In this document: in pieces, positions 6,261 through 16,004 of the stretch
Position numbering within the stretch: position 1 is the first letter of the stretch
Layout of the letters: each line of letters starts with the position of its first letter
NCBI GenBank assembly: GCA_017936665.1
Contig: JAGBFB010000041.1
Span: 1-64,000, forward strand
Origin: Spirochaetaceae bacterium
GTDB lineage: Bacteria; Spirochaetota; Spirochaetia; Treponematales; Treponemataceae
Direction of reading: 5' to 3'
DNA: 64,000 nucleotides
Translations under genes and position numbers: made by a program
The notes under the pieces: model-generated
The model's input: the letters and a program-made list of their open reading frames with translations, nothing else
What the model was told of the DNA's origin: nothing
The model's database searches: none

Positions 6261-8183
6261 TCAATAGGGTAACAATTCTGCTAATTCTTCCCAACGTGGA
6301 TATTTATTTTCTAGGGAATTGCAAATTTCTTTGTATTCTCGGTTGTATTCTTCAATTTTTGAAAAATCGGTGGAAGCGTCGCTTAGAAGACTTTCAAGTT
6401 CGCTTTTTCTATCTTCCATTGTAAAAATGTCTTCTTCTAGTTGTTCAAATTCTTTTTGTTCTTTGAAATTTCTCTTTTTGCTTGGCTTTCTTTCTGTTGG
6501 TTCTAAGGATTTTTGTTTTTCTTCTTTTTCTGCAAGTTGTTTTTGCAAAAGTTTTTCTTCTCTTGTTTTTTCTTCAAGAAATTGGATGTATTCGCTACAT
6601 TTTCCAACAAAGCCAGAAATTTCACCATTACCTTCCATTACAAAAAGAGTATCGGCAACTTTATCCATAAAATATCTATCGTGAGATACAACTAAAAGAC
6701 AACCAGAAAATCCATCTAAAAATGATTCCAAAATTGACATTGTAAAAATATCAAAATCGTTGGTAGGTTCGTCTAAAATTAAAAAGTTTGGATTTGCAAT
6801 TAAAAGCCTAACAAGATAAAGTCGCTTTCTTTCTCCTCCAGAAAGACTTTCTACTGGTGAATATTGAATTTTTCCCTTAAAATCAAATTGCTCTAAAAGT
6901 TGCCCAGCAGAATAAGTTTTTCCGTTGTTCAATGTGATAACTTCGGCAGTTTCCTTGATATATTCCAAAACTGTAAGTTTAGTATTTTCAAAAATAGGAT
7001 TTTGCTGATAGTAAGCGATGTGAGTATTTACTCCTAAATCAATTTCACCAGAATCTGCTTTGATTTTATCAGTAATTATGTTTAATAAAGTTGATTTTCC
7101 GCTTCCGTTGTTTCCATAAATTCCGATTTTTTGTCCTTTATTAAAAATGTAGGAAAAATTTGAAATTACGCAATTACCATCAAAACTTTTTGAAATATTT
7201 TTTAATTCTAAAACTTTTCCACCAAGGCGGCGCTCTTTTGTTTCAAAAGTAAAACCAGTTTCTTTTGTAAATTTTTCTCGATTTATCATTCGGTTGATAT
7301 TATCAATTCTGGCTTTTGCTTTTGTTCCTCGGGCACAAGGTCCACGACGAAGCCAATCTCGTTCTGTTCTTAAAACTGATTCTATTCTTCTGTCTGTGTT
7401 TTCTTCAATTTGAGATTCAATTTCTTTTTTTTCAAGATAAGTTGAATAATTTCCTTGATAAAATTTTATTTTTCCTCTTGCTAATTCAAAAATGTTTGTG
7501 CAAACACTATCTAAAAAATATCTATCGTGGGTAACCATTAAAACAGTTCGTTCTGTAGAAACAAGATATTCTTCAAGATATTTTATGGTTGCAATATCAA
7601 GATGGTTTGTAGGTTCGTCAAGTAACAAAAGTGGAGTATCTTCAACTAAAACTTGAGCAAGAGCAACTTTTTTTATCATTCCACCAGAAAGTGTTTTTAA
7701 TTTTGCTTGTAAATTTGTAATTCCTAAAGTTGTTAAAATTCCTTTTATTGAAGATTCGTAATTCCAAAGATTTCTATTATCCATTTCTTGTGTTAAATTT
7801 TCAAATTCTTGTTGAAATTGTTTAGGAATTGAATTCACAAATTCTGACATTTTTTGACAAGTTAGTTCGTATTTTTTAATTGTGTTTAATTTTACATTGT
7901 CGTTACCAAAAATATAATCCATTATTGTATCTTCAGGATTAAAAATTGGATTTTGAGGAAGGTAAGAGGCTGTTCTTCCTTCTTCAAGGGTTTTATTTAT
8001 TACAACAGTTCCTTCATCAGAATGAAGTTTTCCTGCAATTATTGAAAGTAAAGTACTTTTTCCAGAACCATTTTTACCGATTAAAGCGGCTTTTTCACCT
8101 TCGTTAAGTCCAAAAGAAACTTCTGTAAAAAGTGGTTGTTCTCGTCCGATTTTTGCAAGATTGTGTACTGATAAAACATTCAT
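6261..8183 (-). CDS. ABC-F family ATPase, Uup-like
   Basis: 640 residues with two fused ATP-binding cassettes and no membrane segment, which defines the ABC-F class of ribosome-associated translation factors. Cassette 1 has Walker A GKNGSGKST (36-44), signature LSGGMIKKVALAQ and Walker B LLLLDEPTNHLD. Cassette 2 has GNNGSGKST, LSGGERKRLYL and LILDEPTNDFD. A linker with basic residues (RRGPCARGTKAKARI) lies between them. A charged coiled-coil tail at about 545-635 is the Uup/YdiF type, which binds nucleic acid. Uup-like members help resolve stalled ribosomes or DNA junctions. No Shine-Dalgarno is present; TATATT ends 6 nt before the ATG, so the mRNA is probably leaderless. Confidence 0.9.
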   Translation of the reverse strand: MNVLSVHNLAKIGREQPLFTEVSFGLNEGEKAALIGKNGSGKSTLLSIIAGKLHSDEGTVVINKTLEEGRTASYLPQNPIFNPEDTIMDYIFGNDNVKLNTIKKYELTCQKMSEFVNSIPKQFQQEFENLTQEMDNRNLWNYESSIKGILTTLGITNLQAKLKTLSGGMIKKVALAQVLVEDTPLLLLDEPTNHLDIATIKYLEEYLVSTERTVLMVTHDRYFLDSVCTNIFELARGKIKFYQGNYSTYLEKKEIESQIEENTDRRIESVLRTERDWLRRGPCARGTKAKARIDNINRMINREKFTKETGFTFETKERRLGGKVLELKNISKSFDGNCVISNFSYIFNKGQKIGIYGNNGSGKSTLLNIITDKIKADSGEIDLGVNTHIAYYQQNPIFENTKLTVLEYIKETAEVITLNNGKTYSAGQLLEQFDFKGKIQYSPVESLSGGERKRLYLVRLLIANPNFLILDEPTNDFDIFTMSILESFLDGFSGCLLVVSHDRYFMDKVADTLFVMEGNGEISGFVGKCSEYIQFLEEKTREEKLLQKQLAEKEEKQKSLEPTERKPSKKRNFKEQKEFEQLEEDIFTMEDRKSELESLLSDASTDFSKIEEYNREYKEICNSLENKYPRWEELAELLPY

Positions 8184-8272
8184 AAAAAAAATATAACAAA
8201 AGATAAATTTTTTTTCTACCTAATGGAATTTTTGTTTGCGAAATTATGGCTTTTGGTGTATAATGATTAGAA

Positions 8273-10840
8273 ATGGAACAGGATACAAAGCGCAAAAAAT
8301 CAATTCTCGTGGTTGAAGATCAAGAAGCTAGCAGAACTCAATTAAAATGGCTTTTCTGTGATACTTATGATGTCATCGAAGCCGAAAGTGGCGAAAAAGC
8401 TCTTGAAATCCTTGAGAAAGATAGATATAAACACACAATTTATTTAATTATTTTAGATCTCTTAATGCCAGGAATGACTGGATTTGATGTTTTGGATAAA
8501 ATAAAAAATGATTCAGTTTATAGTGATATTCCTGTTATTGTTGTTACTTCAGATAGTGATGTTGAAAGTGAAATCGAAGCATTGCATAGAGGTGCTTCTG
8601 ATTTGATTATTAAACCATACAATCCTAAAGTAATTTTCCATCGTGTAACAAATGCAATTCGCAAAATAGAAATAAACGAAGCTCGTGTTGAGAATATTCT
8701 TCAAAAAGAGCAAACATTTGTTACTTCAGAATTAAGTTATAGAGCTAATCACGATTTACTTACTGGAATTGCAAATAAGATATCTTTCTGTGAAAAAACA
8801 GAAAAGATGCTTAGAGAAAATCCTGATAAAAAATATGTTTTAGTTAGAACAAATATCGAGCGTTTTAAGGTTATTAACGATTTATTCGGAACAAATGTTG
8901 GAGATATTATTTTAAAAGACGTTGCTAATACTTTACAAATTTTGTTTCATGAAAAAGGAACTTATGGGCGTATTGAGTCTGACCATTTTGCAGTTTGTTT
9001 TGACACTTCTTTAATGGTTCCAGCAGATATTTGTAAGGAAATTGAAAGTGCAATTCAAAGTCATAATTTAAATTATGCACTTCAAGTAAATATCGGAATT
9101 TATGAAATTGATGATATTAGCGTTCCTGTTGACCAGATGTGCGATAGAGCAAATTTGGCTTTGCAAACTATAAAAGGAAATTATCTTCGTCAGATTGCTT
9201 ATTACGACGCAACTTTAAGAAATACTCTTTTGCAAGAGCAAAAACTAGTTTCTGATATGAAAGAAGCTTTAGAAAATCATGAGTTTGTGATTTTCTTACA
9301 ACCTGTGTACAGCCTTTATGAAGAAAAAGTTGTAAGTGCAGAAGCTTTAGTTCGTTGGATGCATCCTGAAAAAGGTTTGATTGCTCCAGGTGGATTTATT
9401 CCTTTCTTTGAAAAAAACGGTTTAATTGCTCGTTTGGATTTTTACATTTGGGAATTAGTTTGTACTTATCAACGCCGTAGAATTGATTCTGGAATGGCGG
9501 AAATGCCTATTTCAATGAATATTTCTAGAATGAGCCTTTATAATCCTCGTTTAAGTGATGAAATTATTGCTTTAGTTGAAAAATATAATGTTCCTCCTAG
9601 ATTGATTAAATTAGAAATTACAGAAAGTGCATACACTGATAATCCAAGTCAGTTGTTGGCAACCATGGCAAACTTGCAATCCTATGGATTTATCATTTTG
9701 ATGGACGATTTTGGAAGTGGATATTCTTCTCTCAATATGTTGAAGGATATACCAGTTGATATTCTAAAATTGGATATGTGCTTTTTGCGTGATTTTGAAA
9801 AATCTGACAAATCAGGAAATATTCTTACATCAGTTGTTAGAATGGCAAAATGGTTAGGAATTCCTGTTGTTGCAGAAGGCGTAGAAACTCAAAATCAATT
9901 GGATTTTTTAAGAGGAATTGGTTGTGATTTTATTCAAGGATATTATTTTTCTCGTCCAATTCCAACTGATGAATTTGAATGTTTAGAAAATAAAACAATA
10001 CTTGGTCATAAAAGAGTTTCTGCTTTATTTGAAGATACTGAGGCGTTTGATGTTTTATTCAACGGAAATGAATTAACATCACGATTATTTAATAGTTTTG
10101 TAGGGGCTGTTGGTCTTTACGATTTTACTGAAGATCGTTTAGAAGTTTTACGAGTAAATGATAACTATTACGATATGATGAATTATAGTCCTCAGACTTT
10201 CCATGCAAATAAGATGAATTTATTTGAGATGGTCGTGCCTGAAGATAGACCAACTTTGATAAATGCTTGTAAATTAGCAATAGATGGTGAAGTTCCTTCT
10301 GAAATAAAAATTCGACGTTATCTTCCTGATGGAACAATTATTTGGCTTTCAATTATGGTACGATGTTTAGGTGGTTCAGATTCACATCCTGTAATTTGTT
10401 TAGCAATGAATAATATTACTGAACAAAAAGTTGCTGAGCAAAGGATGATTAAACAAACTGAAAAAATCCGTCGTTATAATAGATATTTACACGAAACTTT
10501 AGATTCTATTCCTTGTGGAATTGCTCAGTACACAGTCGATAATGGATACATGACAATCTTTGCAAACAAAGAAGCCTTGAGACTTTATGGATACGAAGCT
10601 GGAAATTCTACTATGAACGATAAGACTATTCAGCAATATGATTTTTTCTCATTAGAAGAACGAGAAGAATTTATAAAAATGCTTGATAGAATTAAGGATA
10701 CAAAACAACCTGAAAATTATACAGCTATCATAAAAAAAACAGATGGAACATCTTGTCCTATTGATGGGACTGTAAGTATTATGAAATCTGTTAGTGGCGA
10801 TATGATATTCCAAGATTCTTTTTATGCGGTAACAAAATAA
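8273..10840 (+). CDS. REC-GGDEF(degenerate)-EAL-PAS-PAS cyclic-di-GMP phosphodiesterase
   Basis: 855 residues. The receiver domain spans 10-125 with phospho-acceptor Asp62 (IILDLLMP) and KPYNP at its end. The diguanylate-cyclase domain (about 155-310) is inactive-looking because its GGDEF signature reads ESDHF. The EAL domain (about 325-570) looks intact: EALVRW, SMNIS, LEITES, DDFGSGYSS, the lysine of ILKLD, AEGVETQ and QGYYFSRP. Two PAS-type sensor domains (about 600-720 and 735-850) follow. It should hydrolyse cyclic-di-GMP in response to phosphorylation and a PAS-sensed signal. No kinase gene is adjacent. TATAAT ends 8 nt before the ATG, with no Shine-Dalgarno. The window also has a PilZ effector at 50098. 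Confidence 0.9.
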   Translation: MEQDTKRKKSILVVEDQEASRTQLKWLFCDTYDVIEAESGEKALEILEKDRYKHTIYLIILDLLMPGMTGFDVLDKIKNDSVYSDIPVIVVTSDSDVESEIEALHRGASDLIIKPYNPKVIFHRVTNAIRKIEINEARVENILQKEQTFVTSELSYRANHDLLTGIANKISFCEKTEKMLRENPDKKYVLVRTNIERFKVINDLFGTNVGDIILKDVANTLQILFHEKGTYGRIESDHFAVCFDTSLMVPADICKEIESAIQSHNLNYALQVNIGIYEIDDISVPVDQMCDRANLALQTIKGNYLRQIAYYDATLRNTLLQEQKLVSDMKEALENHEFVIFLQPVYSLYEEKVVSAEALVRWMHPEKGLIAPGGFIPFFEKNGLIARLDFYIWELVCTYQRRRIDSGMAEMPISMNISRMSLYNPRLSDEIIALVEKYNVPPRLIKLEITESAYTDNPSQLLATMANLQSYGFIILMDDFGSGYSSLNMLKDIPVDILKLDMCFLRDFEKSDKSGNILTSVVRMAKWLGIPVVAEGVETQNQLDFLRGIGCDFIQGYYFSRPIPTDEFECLENKTILGHKRVSALFEDTEAFDVLFNGNELTSRLFNSFVGAVGLYDFTEDRLEVLRVNDNYYDMMNYSPQTFHANKMNLFEMVVPEDRPTLINACKLAIDGEVPSEIKIRRYLPDGTIIWLSIMVRCLGGSDSHPVICLAMNNITEQKVAEQRMIKQTEKIRRYNRYLHETLDSIPCGIAQYTVDNGYMTIFANKEALRLYGYEAGNSTMNDKTIQQYDFFSLEEREEFIKMLDRIKDTKQPENYTAIIKKTDGTSCPIDGTVSIMKSVSGDMIFQDSFYAVTK

Positions 10841-10858
10841 TTTTCAAAACTAAATAAC

Positions 10859-11767
10859 TTAAACAAATTCGAACGGTGTTTCTTGGTAAACATAGTAGTT
10901 CAGCCAATTTGAATAAAATAAGTGAGCATGACTTCGCCATGTGGAAATAGGTTTGTTCCAAGGATTATCTTCTGGATAATAATTTTCTGGCATGGCAATT
11001 TTTTTTCCCTGGTCTAAATCACGGCGATATTCTACACCTAAAGTTTCTGGGTCGTATTCAAGATGGCCTGTCATAAAAATTTGTCTGTTATCATTTGATT
11101 TTACAAGCAAAACTCCAGATTTTTCGCTTTCTGCTAAAATTGTTAATTCTGGATGTTGTTTTATTTCTTCTGCTCTAACTTCTGTATGCCTTGATTGTGG
11201 TGACGGAAAGATATCATCAAATCCACGTAGAAGAGGTTCTGCAACTGTTGTTTTATAGTTTTTAAAAATTCCAAAGATTTTTTCATCAAGATTATGTTTT
11301 TGTATTCCGTAGTGATGATAAAGTCCAGCTTGTGCTCCCCAACAAATATATAAAGTACAGAATACATTATTTTTTGCGTAATCCATTATTTGACAAAGTT
11401 CATTCCAATAATCAACATCTTCAAAGGGAATTTGCTCAACTGGTGCACCTGTAATTATCATTCCATCAAATTTTGTTTCTAATGCTTGTTTTGATGTTAT
11501 GTAAAATTTTTCTAGATGGTCAATTTTTGTATTTTTAGATTGATGAGATTCCATGTGAACTAAAGAAATTTCTACTTGCAAAGGAGTATTTCCTAGTAAG
11601 CGTAAAAGTTGAGTTTCTGTAGCAATTTTTGTTGGCATAAGATTTACTATTGCTATTTTTAAAGGTCTAATATCTTGTTTTACAGCACGAGTTTCTGTCA
11701 TTACAAAGATATTTTCTTTTTCTAAAGTTTTACAAGCTGGTAAATCTGATTGAATTTTTATAGGCAT
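10859..11767 (-). CDS. metA: Homoserine O-acetyltransferase (MetA family)
   Basis: 302 residues, full length. It acylates homoserine for methionine synthesis in the cytoplasm. The catalytic Cys142 lies in [15 protein letters not shown], and His235 with Glu237 in TGHLEYD complete the active site. Residue 111 is Glu in TGAPVEQ. In the characterised Bacillus enzyme Glu111 selects acetyl-CoA, whereas the E. coli enzyme has Gly there and uses succinyl-CoA. The enzyme is therefore inferred to be an acetyltransferase. It converges on the phosphodiesterase gene with an 18-bp gap and is divergent from the esterase gene. No methionine-linked neighbour or riboswitch is present. Confidence 0.93.
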   Translation of the reverse strand: MPIKIQSDLPACKTLEKENIFVMTETRAVKQDIRPLKIAIVNLMPTKIATETQLLRLLGNTPLQVEISLVHMESHQSKNTKIDHLEKFYITSKQALETKFDGMIITGAPVEQIPFEDVDYWNELCQIMDYAKNNVFCTLYICWGAQAGLYHHYGIQKHNLDEKIFGIFKNYKTTVAEPLLRGFDDIFPSPQSRHTEVRAEEIKQHPELTILAESEKSGVLLVKSNDNRQIFMTGHLEYDPETLGVEYRRDLDQGKKIAMPENYYPEDNPWNKPISTWRSHAHLFYSNWLNYYVYQETPFEFV

Positions 11768-11817
11768 AACATTTGAACTGTAGCATATTTTTAATGTTTT
11801 TGCTATACTTATTTATT

Positions 11818-12705
11818 ATGAAATCCATTGACAGAAGAGCAGCAATAAAAAAATTAAAGACTTTGATTTTTACTCAGAAATCAGAACCTATTCCTTTTAG
11901 AACAAAAATTGAAAAAGAATTTTCTTCAATTTTTTTACCTAATGGAGTTGAATTTTCTGAGACTACTATCGGAAATGTAAAATGCGATTTATTGGTTCCA
12001 GAAGTTGCAGCTAAAAGTAGAGTGATGATTTATATTTATGGTGGTTCTTTTGTTGGTGGTTCAAGAGCCTCTTGGCGTAGTTTTTGTGCTTCTCTTGCCC
12101 ATGCATCTTCCACAGAAACTTATGTTCCTGAACTTCATCGTTCTCCAGAGCATCCTTTTCCTGCTTCGTTAGAAGATGTTATACAGGTTTTAAAAATTTT
12201 ATTATCAATAAAACAAGATGTAGTTTTAATGGGTGATTCTTCTGGAGCAAGTTTGATTATTGGTTCAGTTTTAAGTTTGCCCGTAAGTAGTCGTTCAAAA
12301 ATAAAAGAGATTGTACTTATGTCTCCTTGGTTTGATTTATCTGCGGAAGCTCCTTTGTTTAATCAACGCAAAAATTCTGACGAAATTATCAGTGCTGAAT
12401 CATTAAGACGCTGTGCTGATGTTTATACTTATCGTTCTAATTTGAAAAATCCTCTTGTTTCACCAATGTTTGGAACTGAACAAGATTATGAAAATTTTCC
12501 ACCGATTTTTATTCAAGCAGGTGAAAAAGAAATTTTGAAAGAACAAATTGAATCTTTTGCTCACATGATGTTTCGCTATAGAATAAATTGTGAATTAGAT
12601 TTTTGGAAAGATATGCCACACATGTTTCAGATGGTTGATGAATATTTGCCACAAGCACATCTTGCAGTAGAAAAAATTGGAAGACACATACAAGAAAAGG
12701 ATTGA
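11818..12705 (+). CDS. Alpha/beta hydrolase, hormone-sensitive-lipase-type esterase
   Basis: 295 residues from the ATG at 11818. A longer frame from a TTG at 11773 would start upstream of the -10 box and is rejected. The oxyanion-hole motif appears as YIYGGSFVGG in place of HGGG. The nucleophile elbow is GDSSGAS, and the acid and His are probably in AGEKEI and DMPHMFQ. These are the marks of the alpha/beta-hydrolase-3 (HSL/acetyl esterase) family, which cleaves short acyl esters. TATACT ends 8 nt before the start and there is no Shine-Dalgarno. The stop overlaps the ribosome site of the next gene, so the two are probably co-transcribed. The substrate is unknown. Confidence 0.82.
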   Translation: MKSIDRRAAIKKLKTLIFTQKSEPIPFRTKIEKEFSSIFLPNGVEFSETTIGNVKCDLLVPEVAAKSRVMIYIYGGSFVGGSRASWRSFCASLAHASSTETYVPELHRSPEHPFPASLEDVIQVLKILLSIKQDVVLMGDSSGASLIIGSVLSLPVSSRSKIKEIVLMSPWFDLSAEAPLFNQRKNSDEIISAESLRRCADVYTYRSNLKNPLVSPMFGTEQDYENFPPIFIQAGEKEILKEQIESFAHMMFRYRINCELDFWKDMPHMFQMVDEYLPQAHLAVEKIGRHIQEKD

Positions 12706-12707
12706 TA

Positions 12708-14168
12708 ATGGAATTAGTTGCACCTGCTGGAAATTTAGAAAAATTAACTTATGCTTATGAATACGGAGCTGATGCTGCTTACATCGGATTAAAAAGATTT
12801 TCTTTGCGTGTAAAAGCTGATAATTTTTACGAAGATGAGTATAAAAAAATAATTGAGTTAAAAAATAATCATCCTGGTAAAAAGTTATTTTGTGCTTTAA
12901 ATATTACCTTTCATAACAAAGACATTCAGCAATTTATTTCTGAAATTGATTATTTCAAAGAGTATCCAATTGATTCGTTTATTGTGCAAGATATTGGAAT
13001 GGTTCGATTAATTCAAAAATATTTTCCAAAGGCTGCTTTGCATTTAAGTACGCAAGCTAATTGTATAAATTCTGAAGCAGTAAAAATGTATCGTGATTTA
13101 GGTTTTAAACGAGTTGTTTTAGGAAGAGAAGCAAGTCTTGCAGAAATTCGGCAGATAAAAGATGCTGTTCCTGAAATGGAACTTGAAGTTTTTGGTCATG
13201 GTGCAATGTGCGTTTCTTATTCAGGTCGTTGTCTTTTAAGTGCTTATATGAATGGGCGTAGTGCAAACGGAGGCTTTTGTTCCCATTCTTGTCGTTGGGA
13301 TTACGATTTACTTTCTACACCAAATGGTGCAAAAAAATTAGCAGAGTCAGGTGAACTTGTTTTACGGGAACATCAACGACCAGATGAATACTTTCCTGTT
13401 TTTGAGGGCGAAAATTTTACAGCAATTCTTTCTTCAAAAGATTTGTGCATGATTGATCATCTTGATGATATGAAAAAAGCTGGAGTGGATTCTCTTAAAA
13501 TCGAAGGAAGAATGAAAAGCATTTATTATGTTGCTTTGGTTACTCGTGCCTACAGAAAAGCTATTGATGCTCTTGAAGGAAAAATTTCTGTTGAACAAGC
13601 AAAACCTTTCATTGACGAACTTGAAAATGTAAGTCATCGAGAATGTACAACTGGATTTTATTATCGTAGAGAAGATGCTGATAAAACAACGGTTGGAGCT
13701 TCTGATAGTAAATATATTTTGGTTGCTCAAATTCATAATGCACTTTCTAAAACAGAACAAGATGATTTATATAATCTTGGACAAAAAACTCAAACTGACT
13801 TTTATGCAGAAATCGAAGCAATGCATCCAAGTGCAAAAGTTGCTCGGCTTAAAGATTTAGAAATCAATCCTGAAAAAAAAGTTTTTGCTTTTGAAAAACA
13901 AGATGGTTGGTTTATGTATAATTTTACTGCTCTAAACAAAATTGATACTTCAATGGATTTAGAATTTGTTTCTTCTGATTGTGTTAGCCAAGTTGTAAAA
14001 AAAGGCGAGTGGAAGTTAATCAATTTTGAAGATGGAACTTCTACCGACTGGACTTGTAACGGACATCCTGTTGTGCTTTACACAAAATATCAACTTCAAA
14101 ATAATACTTTGGTAAGAATTTTAGATCCAGAATATCAAGAAGGTGTTATCAGAAATCACGGAAGATAA
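12708..14168 (+). CDS. Peptidase U32 family protein, TrhP/YegQ-like
   Basis: 486 residues from the ATG at 12708 (AAGAAAAGGA upstream; an earlier TTG adds two residues only). The N-terminus MELVAPAGNLEKL and the block HGAMCVSYSGRC, then CSHSCRW, give the conserved cysteines of U32 enzymes. Several of these carry an iron-sulfur cluster and hydroxylate RNA (TrhP on tRNA U34, RlhA on 23S rRNA) rather than cut collagen. The length fits the TrhP/YegQ branch. It follows the esterase gene by 2 bp. A larger paralog is at 39314, so the two probably divide the tRNA and rRNA roles. That assignment is an inference. Confidence 0.85.
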   Translation: MELVAPAGNLEKLTYAYEYGADAAYIGLKRFSLRVKADNFYEDEYKKIIELKNNHPGKKLFCALNITFHNKDIQQFISEIDYFKEYPIDSFIVQDIGMVRLIQKYFPKAALHLSTQANCINSEAVKMYRDLGFKRVVLGREASLAEIRQIKDAVPEMELEVFGHGAMCVSYSGRCLLSAYMNGRSANGGFCSHSCRWDYDLLSTPNGAKKLAESGELVLREHQRPDEYFPVFEGENFTAILSSKDLCMIDHLDDMKKAGVDSLKIEGRMKSIYYVALVTRAYRKAIDALEGKISVEQAKPFIDELENVSHRECTTGFYYRREDADKTTVGASDSKYILVAQIHNALSKTEQDDLYNLGQKTQTDFYAEIEAMHPSAKVARLKDLEINPEKKVFAFEKQDGWFMYNFTALNKIDTSMDLEFVSSDCVSQVVKKGEWKLINFEDGTSTDWTCNGHPVVLYTKYQLQNNTLVRILDPEYQEGVIRNHGR

Positions 14169-14192
14169 ATAAATTTCAAACTAAATTAAAGT

Positions 14193-16004
14193 TTATTTCT
14201 TTTTAGGTTCAGTTTTTGTTTCTTCCCAGATTACAGGAATGTATCTTTCTTGAATGTTTGGAATCTTAGCAAAGTTTTTACAATCTTTTTTGTGAACGAT
14301 AATTCCTCTTCCTCTTGAAACATAACCAACAATTTCATCTCCAAATTTAGGTGAACAACATTTGGCAACATTTATCATAAAGTTTGTTGTATCTCCAATT
14401 CTAATTTTTACAGGAGCATCATTTTCTTCTGAGGTAGGTTTTCCAGTTCCACTTTTATGAGAATGAATTTTTTGACCTTGGTTTACAACTGTTGAAGGAT
14501 TTTGTGAACTTTCTTTTTTGTCTGTTTCAAAAGCGTATCCATTATTTTGTAACCAAGATTTTATTTTACTTCTTGCTTTTGCAGATTTTACAATTTGTAA
14601 TTGATTTAAAGTTGGATGTGCTTGTGGAGAAGTTAAGACTTCAATTATCTGTGTATTTTTTAACGGCTTTGAAAGTGGAATAATTTGTCCGTCTGCTTTT
14701 GCACCAACAATAGTTTGTCCTATGTGGGAATGAATTGAATATGCAAAATCGATGGCAGTTGCACCTGCTGGTAATTCTTTTACTTCGCCATTTGGTGTGA
14801 AAACAAAAATTGAATCTCCTAAAAGTTCTTCTTTGATTTCATTAAAAAAATCTTCATCATTAAGATGTTCTTTTTTTAATTCTTTTAGTTGATTTATAAT
14901 TGAAAGATTGTCTACGCTAACAGAATCTTTATTTGTACCTTTTTTGTAAAGCCAATGGCTTGCAACTCCGTGTTCTGCAACTGAGTGCATTTGCTGTGTA
15001 CGAATTTGAATTTCAAGAGGTTTTCCTTCGCACATTACAGTTGTATATAAACTTTGATAACCATTTGCTTTTGGCATTGCAATATAATCTTTGAATCTTC
15101 CTTCCAGAGGTTTCCATAAATTATGAACTTGACCAATCATCATATAACATTCTTCTGGAGTTTGACAGATTATGCGAATTGCAAGTAAATCAAAAAGCTC
15201 GTCCGCAGATTTGTTGCGTTTTCGCATCTTTTGATAAATTGAATAAAAATGTTTTGCTCTACTGTTTACAGTAACTTCTATGTTGAGTCTATTTGCACTT
15301 TTGTAAATTTCTTTTTGTGCTTTTTCAAGATATTCTGCTCTTTCTGTTTTTTTTAACGAAACAACTTTTTTTATTTGCTGAAATGCTTCTGGATTTAAAA
15401 CTTTTAAACTTAAATCTTCTAGTTCAACTTTTAAGGATGACATACCTAGTCGGTTTGCAAGGGGAGCCCAAATTTCAATTACTTCGGAAGCAATTTCTTT
15501 TTGAACAGAAATTTCATAAGGCTTGATATTTCTAATTCTATCTAATCTATCTGCAAGTTTTACAAGAATAACTCTGATGTCATCAATCATTGCAAAAAGC
15601 ATTTTTCTAAAAGAATCGGCTTGTTGCAAAGTTTTATTTTTTATTCTTAAGTTTGTAATTTTTTTAGAACCTTGAATTATTGTAAGCACTGCTGTTCCAA
15701 ATTTTTCGCTAATTTCATTTTCATCAATTTCTGGAATTTCAAGGATGTTGTGAAAAAAACCTGCAATAATACTTTCGTAGTCTAAGTGATTTTCTGCAAG
15801 AATACTTGAAACTCTCATTGGATGAATAAAATATGGCTTTCCTGAAGGTCTAAGTTCATTTTTTGATTTTTCTAATAAAAAATTCCATGCTTGAGTGATA
15901 ATTTCTTTTTGTTCGATATATTCAGGATATGTAGAAAAAAAATCTTGTATTAAAGTTTGAGAATCGATGTTTTCATTTTGAAAGTCTTGTTCAATTTTTG
16001 TCAT
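14193..16004 (-). CDS. RelA/SpoT-family (p)ppGpp synthetase with degenerate hydrolase and no ACT domain
   Basis: 603 residues, short for the family (about 700-750). The hydrolase region (40-150) keeps the first His (FIHPMRV) and LADRL. The HD pair reads FFHNILEI, so the metal-binding Asp is Asn, the following Glu-Asp is Glu-Ile, and the Asn of RLHN is lost. Hydrolysis is probably abolished. The synthetase domain (about 225-340) is intact: RFKDYIAMPKANGYQSLYTT and EIQIRTQQMH. TGS (about 400-460) and the Cys-containing zinc-finger-like region (CCSPKFGDEIVGY, then KKDC) follow. The protein ends without the ACT domain. Its ATG overlaps the prmC stop by 4 nt, so translation is coupled. Confidence 0.88.
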   Translation of the reverse strand: MTKIEQDFQNENIDSQTLIQDFFSTYPEYIEQKEIITQAWNFLLEKSKNELRPSGKPYFIHPMRVSSILAENHLDYESIIAGFFHNILEIPEIDENEISEKFGTAVLTIIQGSKKITNLRIKNKTLQQADSFRKMLFAMIDDIRVILVKLADRLDRIRNIKPYEISVQKEIASEVIEIWAPLANRLGMSSLKVELEDLSLKVLNPEAFQQIKKVVSLKKTERAEYLEKAQKEIYKSANRLNIEVTVNSRAKHFYSIYQKMRKRNKSADELFDLLAIRIICQTPEECYMMIGQVHNLWKPLEGRFKDYIAMPKANGYQSLYTTVMCEGKPLEIQIRTQQMHSVAEHGVASHWLYKKGTNKDSVSVDNLSIINQLKELKKEHLNDEDFFNEIKEELLGDSIFVFTPNGEVKELPAGATAIDFAYSIHSHIGQTIVGAKADGQIIPLSKPLKNTQIIEVLTSPQAHPTLNQLQIVKSAKARSKIKSWLQNNGYAFETDKKESSQNPSTVVNQGQKIHSHKSGTGKPTSEENDAPVKIRIGDTTNFMINVAKCCSPKFGDEIVGYVSRGRGIIVHKKDCKNFAKIPNIQERYIPVIWEETKTEPKKK

